From: Trinickia symbiotica
Lineage (GTDB): Bacteria; Pseudomonadota; Gammaproteobacteria; Burkholderiales; Burkholderiaceae
DNA length: 64,000 nucleotides
Direction of reading: 5' to 3'
Assembly (NCBI RefSeq): GCF_002934455.1
Contig: NZ_PTIR01000008.1
Coordinates: 205,467-269,466, forward strand
The translations under genes were made by a program, and so were the position numbers. Of the stretch, positions 9,897-19,442 are shown piece after piece (within the stretch, counting starts at the first letter, position 1; the number at the start of each line of letters is the position of its first letter). The notes under the pieces were generated by a model that saw only the letters and a program-made list of their open reading frames with translations, was not told the origin of the DNA and made no database searches.

Positions 9897-10694
9897 ATGG
9901 CAACCCAGTACGACATGACGTTACGCCACGGCGTCGATTTCGATTTTCGGCTCGACGGCAAGACGGTCGTCATCACCGGCGGTCTCGGCGGCATCGCGAT
10001 GGCGACGAACGAGGCGTTGATCGGCAAAGGTGCGCGCATCGCCATTCTTTATCCCCGCTTCGAGGAAGGCAGGGTGGCCGATGCGATCGAGACGCTCGGT
10101 CCTGCGCATGCGGCAGCCTTTCCGTGCGACGTCGGCAACGAGGCCGACGTCGCCGCGGCGATCGACGCGGCAGCCGCGCACTTCGGCGACCTGCATCTGC
10201 TCGTCAACGCCGCCGGCACGATCACGCTGACGCCGGCCGAGGACATCACGATCGAAGAATGGCGCAGGCAGATCGACGTCAATCTGACGGGTCCGTTCTT
10301 TTGCTCCAAGCACTTCGCGCGGCATGTCTTCGCGCGCGGCCACCGCGCAAAGATCATCAACATCGCATCGCAGGCTGCGACGGTTGCGATCGATCAGCAT
10401 TGCGCCTACACATCGGCGAAGGCCGGCTTGATCGGCATGACGAAAGTGCTGGCCAAGGAATGGAGCCGCCGAGGCATTACCGTCAACACCGTTTCGCCGA
10501 CCGTCGTCCTGACGCCCATGGGCGCGGCCGCCTGGGAAGGGGAGAAGGGCGAGCGCATGAAAGATCTGATTCCGGCGGGACGCTTTGCGTATACGGACGA
10601 GATCGCCGCGGCCATCCTGTTTCTCGCATCGAATGGCGCCGACATGATCACGGGCGCGGATCTGATGATCGACGGGGGATACACGATCTGCTGA
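9897..10694 (+). CDS. Short-chain dehydrogenase/reductase (polyol dehydrogenase candidate)
   Basis: 265-residue NAD(P)-dependent SDR. The Rossmann motif is TGGLGGIA near residue 23, where the last position of the usual TGxxxGxG is Ala instead of Gly. NAAG lies near 103, and the active site is ASQAA plus YTSAK near 165. The C-terminal part (DMITGADLMIDGG) is typical. It starts after a good GGAG ribosome-binding site. It resembles the GolD/DthD-type polyol dehydrogenases by general pattern, and its place between transketolase and importer genes suggests oxidation of an imported polyol to a ketose. The exact substrate is inferred only from context. Confidence 0.88.
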   Translation: MATQYDMTLRHGVDFDFRLDGKTVVITGGLGGIAMATNEALIGKGARIAILYPRFEEGRVADAIETLGPAHAAAFPCDVGNEADVAAAIDAAAAHFGDLHLLVNAAGTITLTPAEDITIEEWRRQIDVNLTGPFFCSKHFARHVFARGHRAKIINIASQAATVAIDQHCAYTSAKAGLIGMTKVLAKEWSRRGITVNTVSPTVVLTPMGAAAWEGEKGERMKDLIPAGRFAYTDEIAAAILFLASNGADMITGADLMIDGGYTIC

Positions 10695-10765
10695 GGCAGA
10701 GCGTCGTTCCCCACCGGGCATGCGAGAGTCCGGCATGCGCAATACGGAAGACGAGGAGGCGATTC

Positions 10766-11797
10766 GTGAGCAAGTCCATTGAAAACAGCGTTGAATTGCC
10801 GAACGGGCAATCGGCACGTTCCGACGCCACCGCCGCGGCGGCGAGCTTCGCGCGCCGCGCATGGCTCAGCGTGCTGCTCGAGCAGGGGCCGTTGATCAGT
10901 CTCGTCCTGCTTTGCTTGGCGATTTCTCTGATGACGCCGTCGTTTCTGTCGCTGCGCAATTTGCTGAACGTGCTCGATCAGATCACGGTGCTCGGCATCA
11001 TGGCGCTCGGCATGACAGCGGTCATCATCATCGGCGGTATCGACCTGTCGGTCGGCTCGGTGCTCGCGCTCGGCATGATGGTGATGGGCTGGCTCTCCAA
11101 CAACGCCGGTTTGCCGTTCGCCGTCGCGATTCCCGCGAGCATTGCCGTGGCCGCGCTATGCGGACTCGCGTCGGGGCTTCTCATCATCGTCTTGCGGTTG
11201 CCGGCGTTCATCGCGACGCTCGCCATGATGTCGGTCGCGCGAGGACTCGCGAATCTCATCACGAACGGCGAGCAGATCGTCGGCTATCCGGACTGGTTCA
11301 CCGCGCTCTCAATCGTGCGGCATTTCGGCTTTCTGTCGGCGACGGTCGGGCTCTTCGTCGCGCTCATGATCCTCGGCTTCGTGATCCTGAAATACCGCGC
11401 CGCGGGACGCAGCCTCTATGCTATCGGCGGCAGCGCCGAAGTGGCGCGCCTTGCCGGTATCAAGGTGCGTGCAACGACGCTCGCGGTCTATACGCTTTGC
11501 GGTGCGCTCGCCGGACTTGCGGCGGTCGTGCTCGCGAGCCGCCTCGATTCGTCGCAGCCGAGCGCGGGAACCGGCTACGAGCTCGATACGATCGCCGCCG
11601 TGGTCATTGGCGGAGCGAGCCTCGCCGGCGGCACGGGCACGGTCGTCGGCACGGCCGTCGGCGTGCTGACGATCGGCGTCTTGCGCAATGGACTCAATCT
11701 CATCGGCGTCTCGCCGTTCGTTCAGCAGATCGTGATCGGCATGGTGATCGTGCTGGCCGTCGGCGCCGATACGCTGCGTCGCCGCAACGCGTCTTGA
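10766..11797 (+). CDS. Ribose-type ABC importer, permease
   Basis: 343-residue inner-membrane permease of the RbsC/AraH family with about ten hydrophobic segments. It contains the family signatures GGIDLSVGSVLALG near residue 90 and GGASLAGGTGTVVG plus GLNLIGV toward the C-terminus. The frame is open far upstream, but the GTG at 10766 lies seven bases after GAGGAGG and gives a normal cytoplasmic N-terminus, so it was chosen. It forms an importer with the binding protein (11915) and the ATPase (12943), all on the same strand. Confidence 0.93.
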   Translation: MSKSIENSVELPNGQSARSDATAAAASFARRAWLSVLLEQGPLISLVLLCLAISLMTPSFLSLRNLLNVLDQITVLGIMALGMTAVIIIGGIDLSVGSVLALGMMVMGWLSNNAGLPFAVAIPASIAVAALCGLASGLLIIVLRLPAFIATLAMMSVARGLANLITNGEQIVGYPDWFTALSIVRHFGFLSATVGLFVALMILGFVILKYRAAGRSLYAIGGSAEVARLAGIKVRATTLAVYTLCGALAGLAAVVLASRLDSSQPSAGTGYELDTIAAVVIGGASLAGGTGTVVGTAVGVLTIGVLRNGLNLIGVSPFVQQIVIGMVIVLAVGADTLRRRNAS

Positions 11798-11914
11798 TGC
11801 ACGAGCAACCGATCACGAAGCGCACCGAACCCCACCACGCGCCGTTGCCGCAACGCGCACGAGTATGAATTCCACGCGGCTCGACACTATAGGCACTATA
11901 ACCAGGAGACATTC

Positions 11915-12856
11915 ATGAATCGACGTTTTGCCTGTTCCTCGCTGCTCGCCATCGCAGCTTCACTCGGGTTCGCGTTCGCCGCGCCGAATGCTTCCGCCGC
12001 CGGCACGGTTACGGTCGGTCTTGCCGTCGCCAACCTGCAGGCCGATTTCTTCAATCAGATCAAGCAGTCGGTCGAATCGTACGGAAAGCAAAAGGGCGTC
12101 AATGTGATCACGGTCGATGCCAAGGGCGATGCGGCGACCCAGGTCAATCAGATCCAGGATCTGTTGACACGCAAGATCGATGCGCTCATCTACATTCCCG
12201 CTGGGGCGACTGCCGCGGGCGTGCCCGTACGTGCGGCGAAGGCGGCCGGCATTCCGGTGATCGCGGTGGACCGCAATCCGCCCGATGCGCCGGGCGATAC
12301 CTTCATTGCCACGGACAGCGAAGCCGCGGCACAAGCGCTCGGCGAATGGATCATCAAGCAGACGAAGGGCCATGCGAACATCGCGGAGTTGCAGGGACAA
12401 CTCGGCACGACGCCTGAGCTCGCGCGTGAAAAGGGCTTCACTAAGGCGGTCTCCACGGATCCCGGCGCCAAGGTCGTGACGCGTCAACCCGCCGACTGGG
12501 CCCAGGACAAGGGCTTCGCGGTCGCGCAGGACATGCTGCAGCGGACTCCCGATATCGACGTGATCTTCGGCCATGCCGACGCCATGGCGCTCGGCGCCGC
12601 GCAAGCCGTCAAGGTCTCGAACGTCGGTCATAAAGTGCTGATCGCGGGCTTCGACGGAGACGTGGCCGGTTTGAAGGCGGTGCGCGATGGCGTGATCGAC
12701 GTGACGATGACGCAGCAGACGCAACGGATGGGACGCATGGCCGTCGACTCGGCGCTCGCCCTCATCGCGAAGAAGCCTGTGCCGGCGCAGCAACTGCTGC
12801 CTGCCACGCTGACGACAAAAGCGAACGTCGCGCCGTTCATTGCTCAGCACCCCTGA
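11915..12856 (+). CDS. Ribose-type ABC importer, periplasmic sugar-binding protein
   Basis: 313-residue RbsB-type binding protein. It has an N-terminal signal peptide with a basic start (MNRRF), a hydrophobic core and cleavage around ASAA, near residue 29. The mature domain opens with VTVGLAVANLQADFF and carries VDAKGDAATQVNQIQDLL and IAVDRNPPD, as in pentose/polyol-binding proteins. AGGAGA precedes the start. Its position between permease and ATPase genes makes it the specificity subunit of the operon's transporter. Confidence 0.94.
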   Translation: MNRRFACSSLLAIAASLGFAFAAPNASAAGTVTVGLAVANLQADFFNQIKQSVESYGKQKGVNVITVDAKGDAATQVNQIQDLLTRKIDALIYIPAGATAAGVPVRAAKAAGIPVIAVDRNPPDAPGDTFIATDSEAAAQALGEWIIKQTKGHANIAELQGQLGTTPELAREKGFTKAVSTDPGAKVVTRQPADWAQDKGFAVAQDMLQRTPDIDVIFGHADAMALGAAQAVKVSNVGHKVLIAGFDGDVAGLKAVRDGVIDVTMTQQTQRMGRMAVDSALALIAKKPVPAQQLLPATLTTKANVAPFIAQHP

Positions 12857-12942
12857 ATCGAAAACGAAGCGCGCGGACGAACGAGACACGGGACGACAAC
12901 CGGCCAGCGCGCCGAGTCCGTCCCGCCGACACGGAGCCAGAC

Positions 12943-14478
12943 ATGACCTCGAGCGAGCCGACAGCCGGAGCCATCGGCAACGAAGCGGAAGGGCCCGCGC
13001 ATGACGGCCTGATCGTGCGCGGCATCGGTAAGACGTTCAATCGCAACGTCGTGCTCGGCGGCGTCGATCTCGATGTGCGCCCAGGCACCGTCGTCGCCTT
13101 GCTCGGGGAGAACGGCGCAGGCAAATCGACGCTTTCGTCCATCATCGCGGGTGCGCTGCAGCCTGATCCGGGCGGACGTATGTTCTGGGGCGGGAAGGCA
13201 TACGCGCCGCAGTCGCCTCGCGATGCATTGGCAAGCGGCATCGGGCTCATCCACCAGGAAACGCGTCTGCTGCCCGATCTTTCGATCGCGGAGAACGTCT
13301 TTGTCGGTCGCCTGCCGATGAAGCACGGCAAGATCGACCGCGCCGAAATGGCGCGCCGCGCGCAAGAACAACTGCTCCGCCTGGGCCTCGACGTGCCGAC
13401 GAGCCGGCTCGTGCGGACGTTGAGAGTGGCAGCGCAGCAGCAGGTGGAAATTGCCAAGGCGCTCACGCTCGATGCGCGATTGCTGATTCTCGACGAACCG
13501 ACAGCCGCGCTCGGCGGTGCCGAGACGGACCGTCTCTTCGAGCAGATCGCGAAATTGCGCGCGCAGGGCGTATCGTTCATCTATATCAGCCATCGTCTCG
13601 AGGAAATTGCGCGGATCGCCGACCGCATCGTCGTCTTGCGCGATGGCCAGATGATCGCGACGCACGAGAACGGAAGCGTCCCGCTCAAGACGTTGATCGA
13701 GCAGATGGTTGGGCGCAACGTCGAGCGCATTTTTCCGCGCTTCGCGGAGCCGCGCGAACGGGCGATGCTCGAGGCTCGCTCCCTTTGTTCGGCGCAAGGC
13801 GCGTTTCGCGACATCTCGTTCTCGGTGCGCGCGGGCGAGGTGTTCGGCATCGCCGGCATCGTCGGCGCTGGCCGTACCGAGCTGGTGAGAGCGATCGCGG
13901 GCGCGGATCCCGTGTCGAGCGGCAGCGTGACAGTGGATGGCAAGCCGCTCGACCTGAAGAGCCCGGCGCACGCGATCCGCGCAGGCGTGGTGCTCGTACC
14001 GGAAGACCGGAAGGCGCAGGGTGTCGTGCTCGACCATTCGATCGAAGACAATCTGGCCTACGGCAGCCTCGATCGATTGGGCGCGCACGGCTGGATGCAG
14101 CCGCGCGAGGTACGCGAATTCGCCAATAGGCTGATCGCGCGTCTCGGCGTGAAGGGGCGGCCCCAACAGCGCGCGGGCAATCTCTCGGGCGGCAATCAGC
14201 AAAAGGTCGTGCTGGCGAAATGGCTGGCGCGCGAACCGAAGGTCGTCATACTCGACGAGCCGACGCGCGGCATCGATGTCGGAGCGCGTGCCGCGATCTA
14301 TGAAGTGATCGCAAAGCTGGCCGCGAGCGGCGTCGCCGTTGTCGTCGTCAGTTCGGATCTCGACGAAGTGCTCGGCTTGTCTCACCGCGTCATGGTTCTC
14401 GCGCGCGGCAACTGCACGGGAGTGCTCCCGCGCTCTGAGGCCAGCGACGTGCGCGTGATGGAGCTTGCGACGGCCTGA
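12943..14478 (+). CDS. Ribose-type ABC importer, tandem ATPase
   Basis: 511-residue RbsA/MglA-type protein with two nucleotide-binding domains. Domain 1 has Walker A GENGAGKST near residue 53, and Walker B LLILDEPTAAL near 180. Domain 2 has a degenerate Walker A, GIVGAGRTE (no lysine), near 305, and canonical NLSGGNQQK and VVILDEPTRGIDVGAR near 410-440. Degeneration of the second P-loop is usual in this family, so one site is expected to drive transport. It energises import of the operon's substrate. Confidence 0.95.
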   Translation: MTSSEPTAGAIGNEAEGPAHDGLIVRGIGKTFNRNVVLGGVDLDVRPGTVVALLGENGAGKSTLSSIIAGALQPDPGGRMFWGGKAYAPQSPRDALASGIGLIHQETRLLPDLSIAENVFVGRLPMKHGKIDRAEMARRAQEQLLRLGLDVPTSRLVRTLRVAAQQQVEIAKALTLDARLLILDEPTAALGGAETDRLFEQIAKLRAQGVSFIYISHRLEEIARIADRIVVLRDGQMIATHENGSVPLKTLIEQMVGRNVERIFPRFAEPRERAMLEARSLCSAQGAFRDISFSVRAGEVFGIAGIVGAGRTELVRAIAGADPVSSGSVTVDGKPLDLKSPAHAIRAGVVLVPEDRKAQGVVLDHSIEDNLAYGSLDRLGAHGWMQPREVREFANRLIARLGVKGRPQQRAGNLSGGNQQKVVLAKWLAREPKVVILDEPTRGIDVGARAAIYEVIAKLAASGVAVVVVSSDLDEVLGLSHRVMVLARGNCTGVLPRSEASDVRVMELATA

Positions 14479-14565
14479 AACGGGCGACATGAATCTGACG
14501 GCGCCGATTCGATCAGCGCCAAGCGTTGGCTGGCTCACGATCTCCACTCTACGGACTTCCTCAAT

Positions 14566-16035
14566 ATGCGATACGTGCTGGCAATCGATCAGGGTACGAG
14601 CGGCACTAAGGCACTGGTGTTCGATGCGCAGGGCAACGTCCGCGCGAGGGGATTCACGGCCGTTCGCACGGTTCATCCGCAGGCCGGTTTCGTCGAACAG
14701 GATCCAAGCGAGCTCTACCTTTCCGTGCTCAGCGCGGCAGCACAGTGCCTTGCGAATTTCGAGGGAGACCCGTCGCAAATCGCCGGCGTGGCGATTTCGA
14801 ACCAGCGTGAGACGGCTGTGCTGTGGGGTGCGTCGGGTGAGCCACTCGCGCCGGCCGTATCGTGGCAGTGCCAGCGCTCGCTCGGCATCTGCGAGCAACT
14901 GCGCGGCGACGGCATGGCTGCTGGAATCGCGGATCGCACCGGGCTCCTGATCGACCCCTACTTCTCGGCCTCGAAGCTCATCTGGCTGCATGCTAACGAC
15001 GCGCGTGCGCGCCATTCGATCGATTCGGGGCAGGCGCGCTTCGGAACCGTCGATAGTTGGCTGCTCTACAAAATGACGCGCGGCGCTTCCTATCTGACCG
15101 ATTACACGAACGCGTCGCGCACGATGCTCTTCAACCTGCGAACGCTGGATTGGGACCGCGAGCTCATCGCCGAATTCGGTCTGTCCGCGCTGAGGCTGCC
15201 GGAACTCCGGCCGTCCGCTGCCGACTTCGGCTCGACGGATCTCGAGGGCGTATTGCCGAGGGCCGTTCCCGTGGTCGCGATGATCGGCGATTCGCATGCC
15301 GCCGCGGTGGGCGAAGGCTGTCTCTCGCCAGGACTCGCGAAGGCGACGATGGGCACCGGGTCGTCCGTCATGATGAACGTCGGGGCGCGCCCTCGAGCGC
15401 CTGTCGACGGGCTCGTCTCGACGCTTTGCTTTGCGACTGGCAGCCGCGTCGATTATGCACTCGAAGGGATCGTCATCAGCGCCGGATCGACGCCCGCGTG
15501 GTTGAAGGAAAAGCTGGGCCTTTTCGACGATTTCGCGGCGGCCGAACAGGCATTTTGCGAATTCGACAATGGCGGCGTCTATCTGATTCCGGCGTTTTCC
15601 GGCATCGGCTGCCCGCACTGGAAGTATCCGGGCGGGGCGCAAATCGTGGGGCTCGATTTCTCGACTTCATGGCAACACGTTGCGCGAGCCGCGTACGAAT
15701 CGATCGTCTATCAGATCAAGGACGTGATCACGGTCATGGAGCGCGCGGCGCAACTGACGTTGCAAGAACTCGTGCTCGATGGCGGGCTCGTGCAGCGGCC
15801 GTTTTTGCTGCAGTACCTGGCCGATACCCTCGATCGCCCCGTCAGCACGCTCGAGTTGACCGAAGTATCGGCGGCGGGCGCCGCGGCCCTTGGGTTGTGC
15901 CAGCTCGGCTTGATCGACGAGCCGGGCGCCAACCGCGCCATGCGCAAAGTGATGCGCCGTGTCGAGCCAGGAAGCGGCCGCGCGCAGGCGGCGCGCAATC
16001 ACGCGCAGTGGCTGACTTGGATCGGGCGTTTATGA
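14566..16035 (+). CDS. FGGY-family carbohydrate kinase (glycerol kinase-like)
   Basis: 489-residue kinase. The N-terminal phosphate-binding motif is AIDQGTSGTKALVF at residues 5-18, ISNQRET lies near 77, and the C-terminal FGGY domain has LDGGLVQRPFLLQYLAD near 405. Sequence style is closest to glycerol kinases (QAGFVEQDP), but the setting between a sugar importer and dehydrogenases and with a dedicated transketolase argues for a ketose substrate rather than glycerol. Expected role: phosphorylate the ketose made by one of the SDR enzymes so that the split transketolase can cleave it. It could instead act on erythrulose, apulose or a related sugar; the sequence alone does not decide. Confidence 0.9.
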   Translation: MRYVLAIDQGTSGTKALVFDAQGNVRARGFTAVRTVHPQAGFVEQDPSELYLSVLSAAAQCLANFEGDPSQIAGVAISNQRETAVLWGASGEPLAPAVSWQCQRSLGICEQLRGDGMAAGIADRTGLLIDPYFSASKLIWLHANDARARHSIDSGQARFGTVDSWLLYKMTRGASYLTDYTNASRTMLFNLRTLDWDRELIAEFGLSALRLPELRPSAADFGSTDLEGVLPRAVPVVAMIGDSHAAAVGEGCLSPGLAKATMGTGSSVMMNVGARPRAPVDGLVSTLCFATGSRVDYALEGIVISAGSTPAWLKEKLGLFDDFAAAEQAFCEFDNGGVYLIPAFSGIGCPHWKYPGGAQIVGLDFSTSWQHVARAAYESIVYQIKDVITVMERAAQLTLQELVLDGGLVQRPFLLQYLADTLDRPVSTLELTEVSAAGAAALGLCQLGLIDEPGANRAMRKVMRRVEPGSGRAQAARNHAQWLTWIGRL

Positions 16036-16065
16036 ACGATGAGACTACGAGAGGATAGAACGAGC

Positions 16066-16860
16066 ATGGGCATTGAATTGAAGCGTTTCGAGGGAAAGGT
16101 GGTGGTCGTCACGGGCGGAAGTCGCGGCATCGGTCTCGGCATTGCGGAACGCTTTGCCCGGGAAGGCGCAAAGGTATGCGTCTGCGCGAATGAAAAGACC
16201 GTGCTCGACGCGGCGGTGCTGCTGCGTGAGGCGGGTTTCGATGCGATCGGCGTCGAGACGGACGTGACCGACAAAACACAGGTAAAAGCCCTCTATGACG
16301 AAGTGACGTCGAAGCTCGGGGAAGTCGATATATCGGTCCAGAACGCCGGTGTCATCACGATCGCGAAGCTGCAGGATCTGACGGAAGCGGAGTGGGACAA
16401 AGTGCTCGCCGTCAACACCAAAGGCGTCTTCCTATGCTGCCAGGAAGCGGCAACGCGCATGCTGGCCGCGGGCAAACAAGGACGGCTCATCAACACGGCA
16501 TCGGGGCAGGCGCGGCAGGGATTCGTCTACACGCCGCACTATGCGGCCAGCAAGTTCGGTGTCGTTGGAATCACGCAAAGCCTTGCCAAGGAGCTCGCGC
16601 CGGCCGGCATCACCGTCAACGCGTTTTGCCCGGGCATCATCACGACGGACATGTGGTCGTACAACGACGAAGCGTGGGGCAAACTGCTCGGCGACTACCA
16701 GCCGGGCGAACTGATGGCGGAATGGATCGAGGGCATTCCGATGAAAAGAGCCGGCACCGGCGCCGACGTCGCGGGACTCGTGGCGTTTCTCGCGTCGGAC
16801 GATGCTTCGTACATCACAGGGCAGACGGTCAATGTCGACGGGGGTATGTTTATGTCGTAA
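16066..16860 (+). CDS. Short-chain dehydrogenase/reductase (second polyol dehydrogenase candidate)
   Basis: 264-residue classical SDR with a complete cofactor motif TGGSRGIG near residue 18, NAG near 92, and active-site NTASGQA with YAASK near 160. The C-terminus ITGQTVNVDGGMFMS is canonical. The ATG at 16066 gives the usual N-terminus MGIELKRFEGK; a start nine codons earlier is less likely. As last gene of the operon it probably oxidises a polyol or interconverts a pathway intermediate. Two SDRs in one operon suggest either two oxidation steps or two related substrates. Confidence 0.88.
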   Translation: MGIELKRFEGKVVVVTGGSRGIGLGIAERFAREGAKVCVCANEKTVLDAAVLLREAGFDAIGVETDVTDKTQVKALYDEVTSKLGEVDISVQNAGVITIAKLQDLTEAEWDKVLAVNTKGVFLCCQEAATRMLAAGKQGRLINTASGQARQGFVYTPHYAASKFGVVGITQSLAKELAPAGITVNAFCPGIITTDMWSYNDEAWGKLLGDYQPGELMAEWIEGIPMKRAGTGADVAGLVAFLASDDASYITGQTVNVDGGMFMS

Positions 16861-17068
16861 GCGCATGTCGTAAGCGAATCAGCGCAGCGCGGGCAGCGTG
16901 GTTGAGCGGGCGCTTCGCACCGGGCAGGATGTTTGCTCTGCAGTGGTGAGGCTGGCATTTTGCGCCAGGAGGGTGGCGGTCGCTGATCGCTCCCTCGCCG
17001 CGCATTACGTCGAAGCGTCAGGTCGTCGACGCGCCGGCAAGCACCCAAGTCCGACTTCTCGCGCACCG

Positions 17069-18262
17069 ATGCGACTCCTATTTGTCATCGGCAATCTGAG
17101 CGACTATCACGTGCCTCGCTACGAAGCACTGGCCGAGCTCGCGTCCGCTCGCGGCCATGAGTTGTCGCTCGTCGAGGTGTTCGGCCGCTCGAGTGTCTAT
17201 CGCTTTCCGCAGGATCGGCGCGCCGCCTTCTTCGATAGCGCACCGTCGAATGTCCTCACCTTGATCGAAGATGCCGGCGATGACGACGGGCGCTGGCCGC
17301 TCGTGAGTGCGAGATTGCTTGCTGCGCTGCGGCGGTGCGCGCCGGATGTCATCGTGACGCTCGGCTACAACACCAGCTATTCGCTGCTGTTGTTGGCGTT
17401 GAAGCTCATCCGCAAGCGGTTCTCTTTGATCTATATGTCGGACTCGAAGGCCGATGACGGCCGGCGGTTCGCCATCAAGGAACGCCTGAAGCGCTCGCTG
17501 GTGTCGAAGTTCGACGCCGCGTTGGTTGCCGGCGAAAAGCATCGCCGCTACGCGCAATCGCTCGGCATCCCCATGACACGATCCCGAATCGGATTCGATG
17601 TCATCGACGTCGAGTACTTCGCGCAGGCGGCCCGCGCCGCACTGACGAGCGAACCGGAGATACGCGAGAAGTTCGCGCTTCCCGCGCGCTACATCGTTTG
17701 CGTCAGCCGCTTTGTACAACGCAAGAACCTCCATTTGCTCATCGACGCCTACTGTCAGTCGTGCGTGCACAAGTCGGGGCTGTCGCTCGTGCTCGTCGGA
17801 CAGGGTCCAGACGAGCATGCCATTCGCGAGCACATCGATCGACGCGGGATGAAGGATCGGATCACGATTATCGATTCTGTCACGAACGCGGATATGCCCG
17901 GCCTCTATGCGCTGGCGGAATTCATCGTGCTCGCCAGCGCATTCGATCAGTGGGGTCTGTGCATCAGCGAGGCCTTCGCGGCCGGCAAACCCGCTATCGT
18001 GACGCGAACCTGCGGCGTGGCCGACGAGCTCGTCGTGGATGGCGTGAACGGCTTCGTCGTCGAGCCTGGCGATACCGGTGCGCTAAGCGAAAGGATGGTG
18101 TGGCTCGCGACGAACGCTCAGCTGCGCACGCGCTTGGCCCAGGCGGCTCAGGCGTCGGTGCGCCGCTGGACGCCCGCCCTCTTTGCGAAGAATGTCATCG
18201 AACTGGCCGAGCAACTGACGGGGGCGACCGTCCGTCCTCGCGCGGCCGCCGTCGAAAGCTAG
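17069..18262 (+). CDS. GT4-family glycosyltransferase
   Basis: 397-residue glycosyltransferase with GT-B fold. The N-terminal part starts MRLLFVIGNLSDYH, and the C-terminal nucleotide-sugar domain has VSRFVQRKNLHLLIDAY near residue 212 and the E-x7-E region SEAFAAGKPAIVT near 302, followed by ADELVVDGVNGF. Such enzymes extend polysaccharide or glycolipid chains at the cytoplasmic face. The frame runs 57 codons further upstream, but the ATG at 17069 fits the family N-terminus. It is followed, after 35 bp, by a convergent acyltransferase gene. Donor and acceptor are unknown. Confidence 0.88.
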   Translation: MRLLFVIGNLSDYHVPRYEALAELASARGHELSLVEVFGRSSVYRFPQDRRAAFFDSAPSNVLTLIEDAGDDDGRWPLVSARLLAALRRCAPDVIVTLGYNTSYSLLLLALKLIRKRFSLIYMSDSKADDGRRFAIKERLKRSLVSKFDAALVAGEKHRRYAQSLGIPMTRSRIGFDVIDVEYFAQAARAALTSEPEIREKFALPARYIVCVSRFVQRKNLHLLIDAYCQSCVHKSGLSLVLVGQGPDEHAIREHIDRRGMKDRITIIDSVTNADMPGLYALAEFIVLASAFDQWGLCISEAFAAGKPAIVTRTCGVADELVVDGVNGFVVEPGDTGALSERMVWLATNAQLRTRLAQAAQASVRRWTPALFAKNVIELAEQLTGATVRPRAAAVES

Positions 18263-18296
18263 TGCCCGCGGCTCGCACGGCCTTCCCTGGGCAATC

Positions 18297-19322
18297 TCAA
18301 AGGTTCGGCGCGAAAGTTTGATTGGTCTTCGTCATGACACCGCGCTTGAGCGTGCGAACGACGGCGTATGCGGTGCTCATTCGTTCGACGCGGAGCCGTT
18401 GCTTGAGCGCCGCACCGAAGCCGTTGAGAAAATGGAAGGTGGATGCGTTGCCGAAACCGTCGAAGTCGAAAGTCAGCTCACGACGGATCGCTTCCTGAAC
18501 CGCCGTCCAGAGCAGCAGGCTGATCGTTCCGCTATGGGCGCCCGGAGTCCGCGTCGAAATCAGGTAGTACATCGTGTGCCTGTCCCAAACGAGGCCGATT
18601 GCACCGACGAGCCGCGCGTGCTCGTACGCGCCGAGCAGGCATCCGGCGCGGCGCTCGACGAACGCGTTGACGAGCGCGCCCATGATCGCGCTGCCGTAGG
18701 CGTTCCGCCGCGATCGCGAGGCGAGGTTCGATTCGTAAAATCGCAGAAATTCGCTCGTATCGTCGATGGGCACGACCTCGAGCGCCTTGCGCGCGCTGCG
18801 GATCGCGTTGCGCGTTTTGGAATCCATGCGCGTCCATACCTCGCTCGCCCTGCAAAGCGGTGAGATCTGCAACGTGTAGCGTGCGGATACGGTAAAACCG
18901 TGCAGCGCGAATGCCAGTGCATCCTTCACGTGATAGTCGAACAACTGCGAAAAACTCTCCACGCTGGGCAGTTGCTCGATGAGCCGCGACGTCACCTGCA
19001 AGCGGTAGCGCAGTTCGTGAGCGGCATCGAGCCCCATTGGCAGGATTGCCGGGCCTAACGTTCGCGTGAGGGGCGGCAGGCCGCAGACGCGCCATATGCC
19101 CTTGCGCGTGACGTGATAAGGCAATTCGCCCAGCACTTGATTGCCGTGGACGACGCGCGCCGATTTCCACTGTCCGTCGGTCGCGATATCGAGCCACCAC
19201 GGCTCATGGAAAATCGACAGGGCCGACGAAGCGTCGAGCGGAGGGGAACCGCCCGCGATAGCAGACGCTATGTCGGGAACCCCGCGAAGTCGCAGCGCGC
19301 TTCCATCATAGGTGAACGTCAC
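18297..19322 (-). CDS. FemAB/BioF2-type GNAT acyltransferase
   Basis: 341-residue protein with the general pattern of the FemAB-like / BioF2-like acetyltransferase group found in polysaccharide clusters (Acetyltransf_6). It has a peptide MDSKTRNAIRSARK in the middle and a C-terminal DFDGFGNASTFHFLNGFGA. The GTG at 19322 was chosen because GGAGGAG lies at the right distance upstream; 68 upstream codons are open but lack support. It is divergent from a second member of the same superfamily, with 120 bp between them. The acyl donor and acceptor are not predictable. Confidence 0.75.
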   Translation of the reverse strand: MTFTYDGSALRLRGVPDIASAIAGGSPPLDASSALSIFHEPWWLDIATDGQWKSARVVHGNQVLGELPYHVTRKGIWRVCGLPPLTRTLGPAILPMGLDAAHELRYRLQVTSRLIEQLPSVESFSQLFDYHVKDALAFALHGFTVSARYTLQISPLCRASEVWTRMDSKTRNAIRSARKALEVVPIDDTSEFLRFYESNLASRSRRNAYGSAIMGALVNAFVERRAGCLLGAYEHARLVGAIGLVWDRHTMYYLISTRTPGAHSGTISLLLWTAVQEAIRRELTFDFDGFGNASTFHFLNGFGAALKQRLRVERMSTAYAVVRTLKRGVMTKTNQTFAPNL

Positions 19323-19442
19323 TTGGGTCTCCTCCCCACTGCTTTTCCTCGCGATGCAAGAGCCATACCATGCTTGCCGAGTGCGCCAACCGGGCAAGCT
19401 ACATGCTTGCTGTGGGTATGGCGTTGATGAGGGTGGGACGAC

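Noticed and set aside
10124..10765. N-terminal extension of the ABC permease frame
   Set aside because: It overlaps the dehydrogenase gene in another frame and its translation is Arg-rich nonsense; GTG 10766 has a strong ribosome-binding site.
12844..15642. Long open frame on the minus strand opposite the ATPase and FGGY kinase genes
   Set aside because: It is a by-product of high GC: the opposite strand carries well-defined ABC ATPase and kinase motifs, and the antisense translation is Arg/Ala/His-rich with no domain and no ribosome-binding site.
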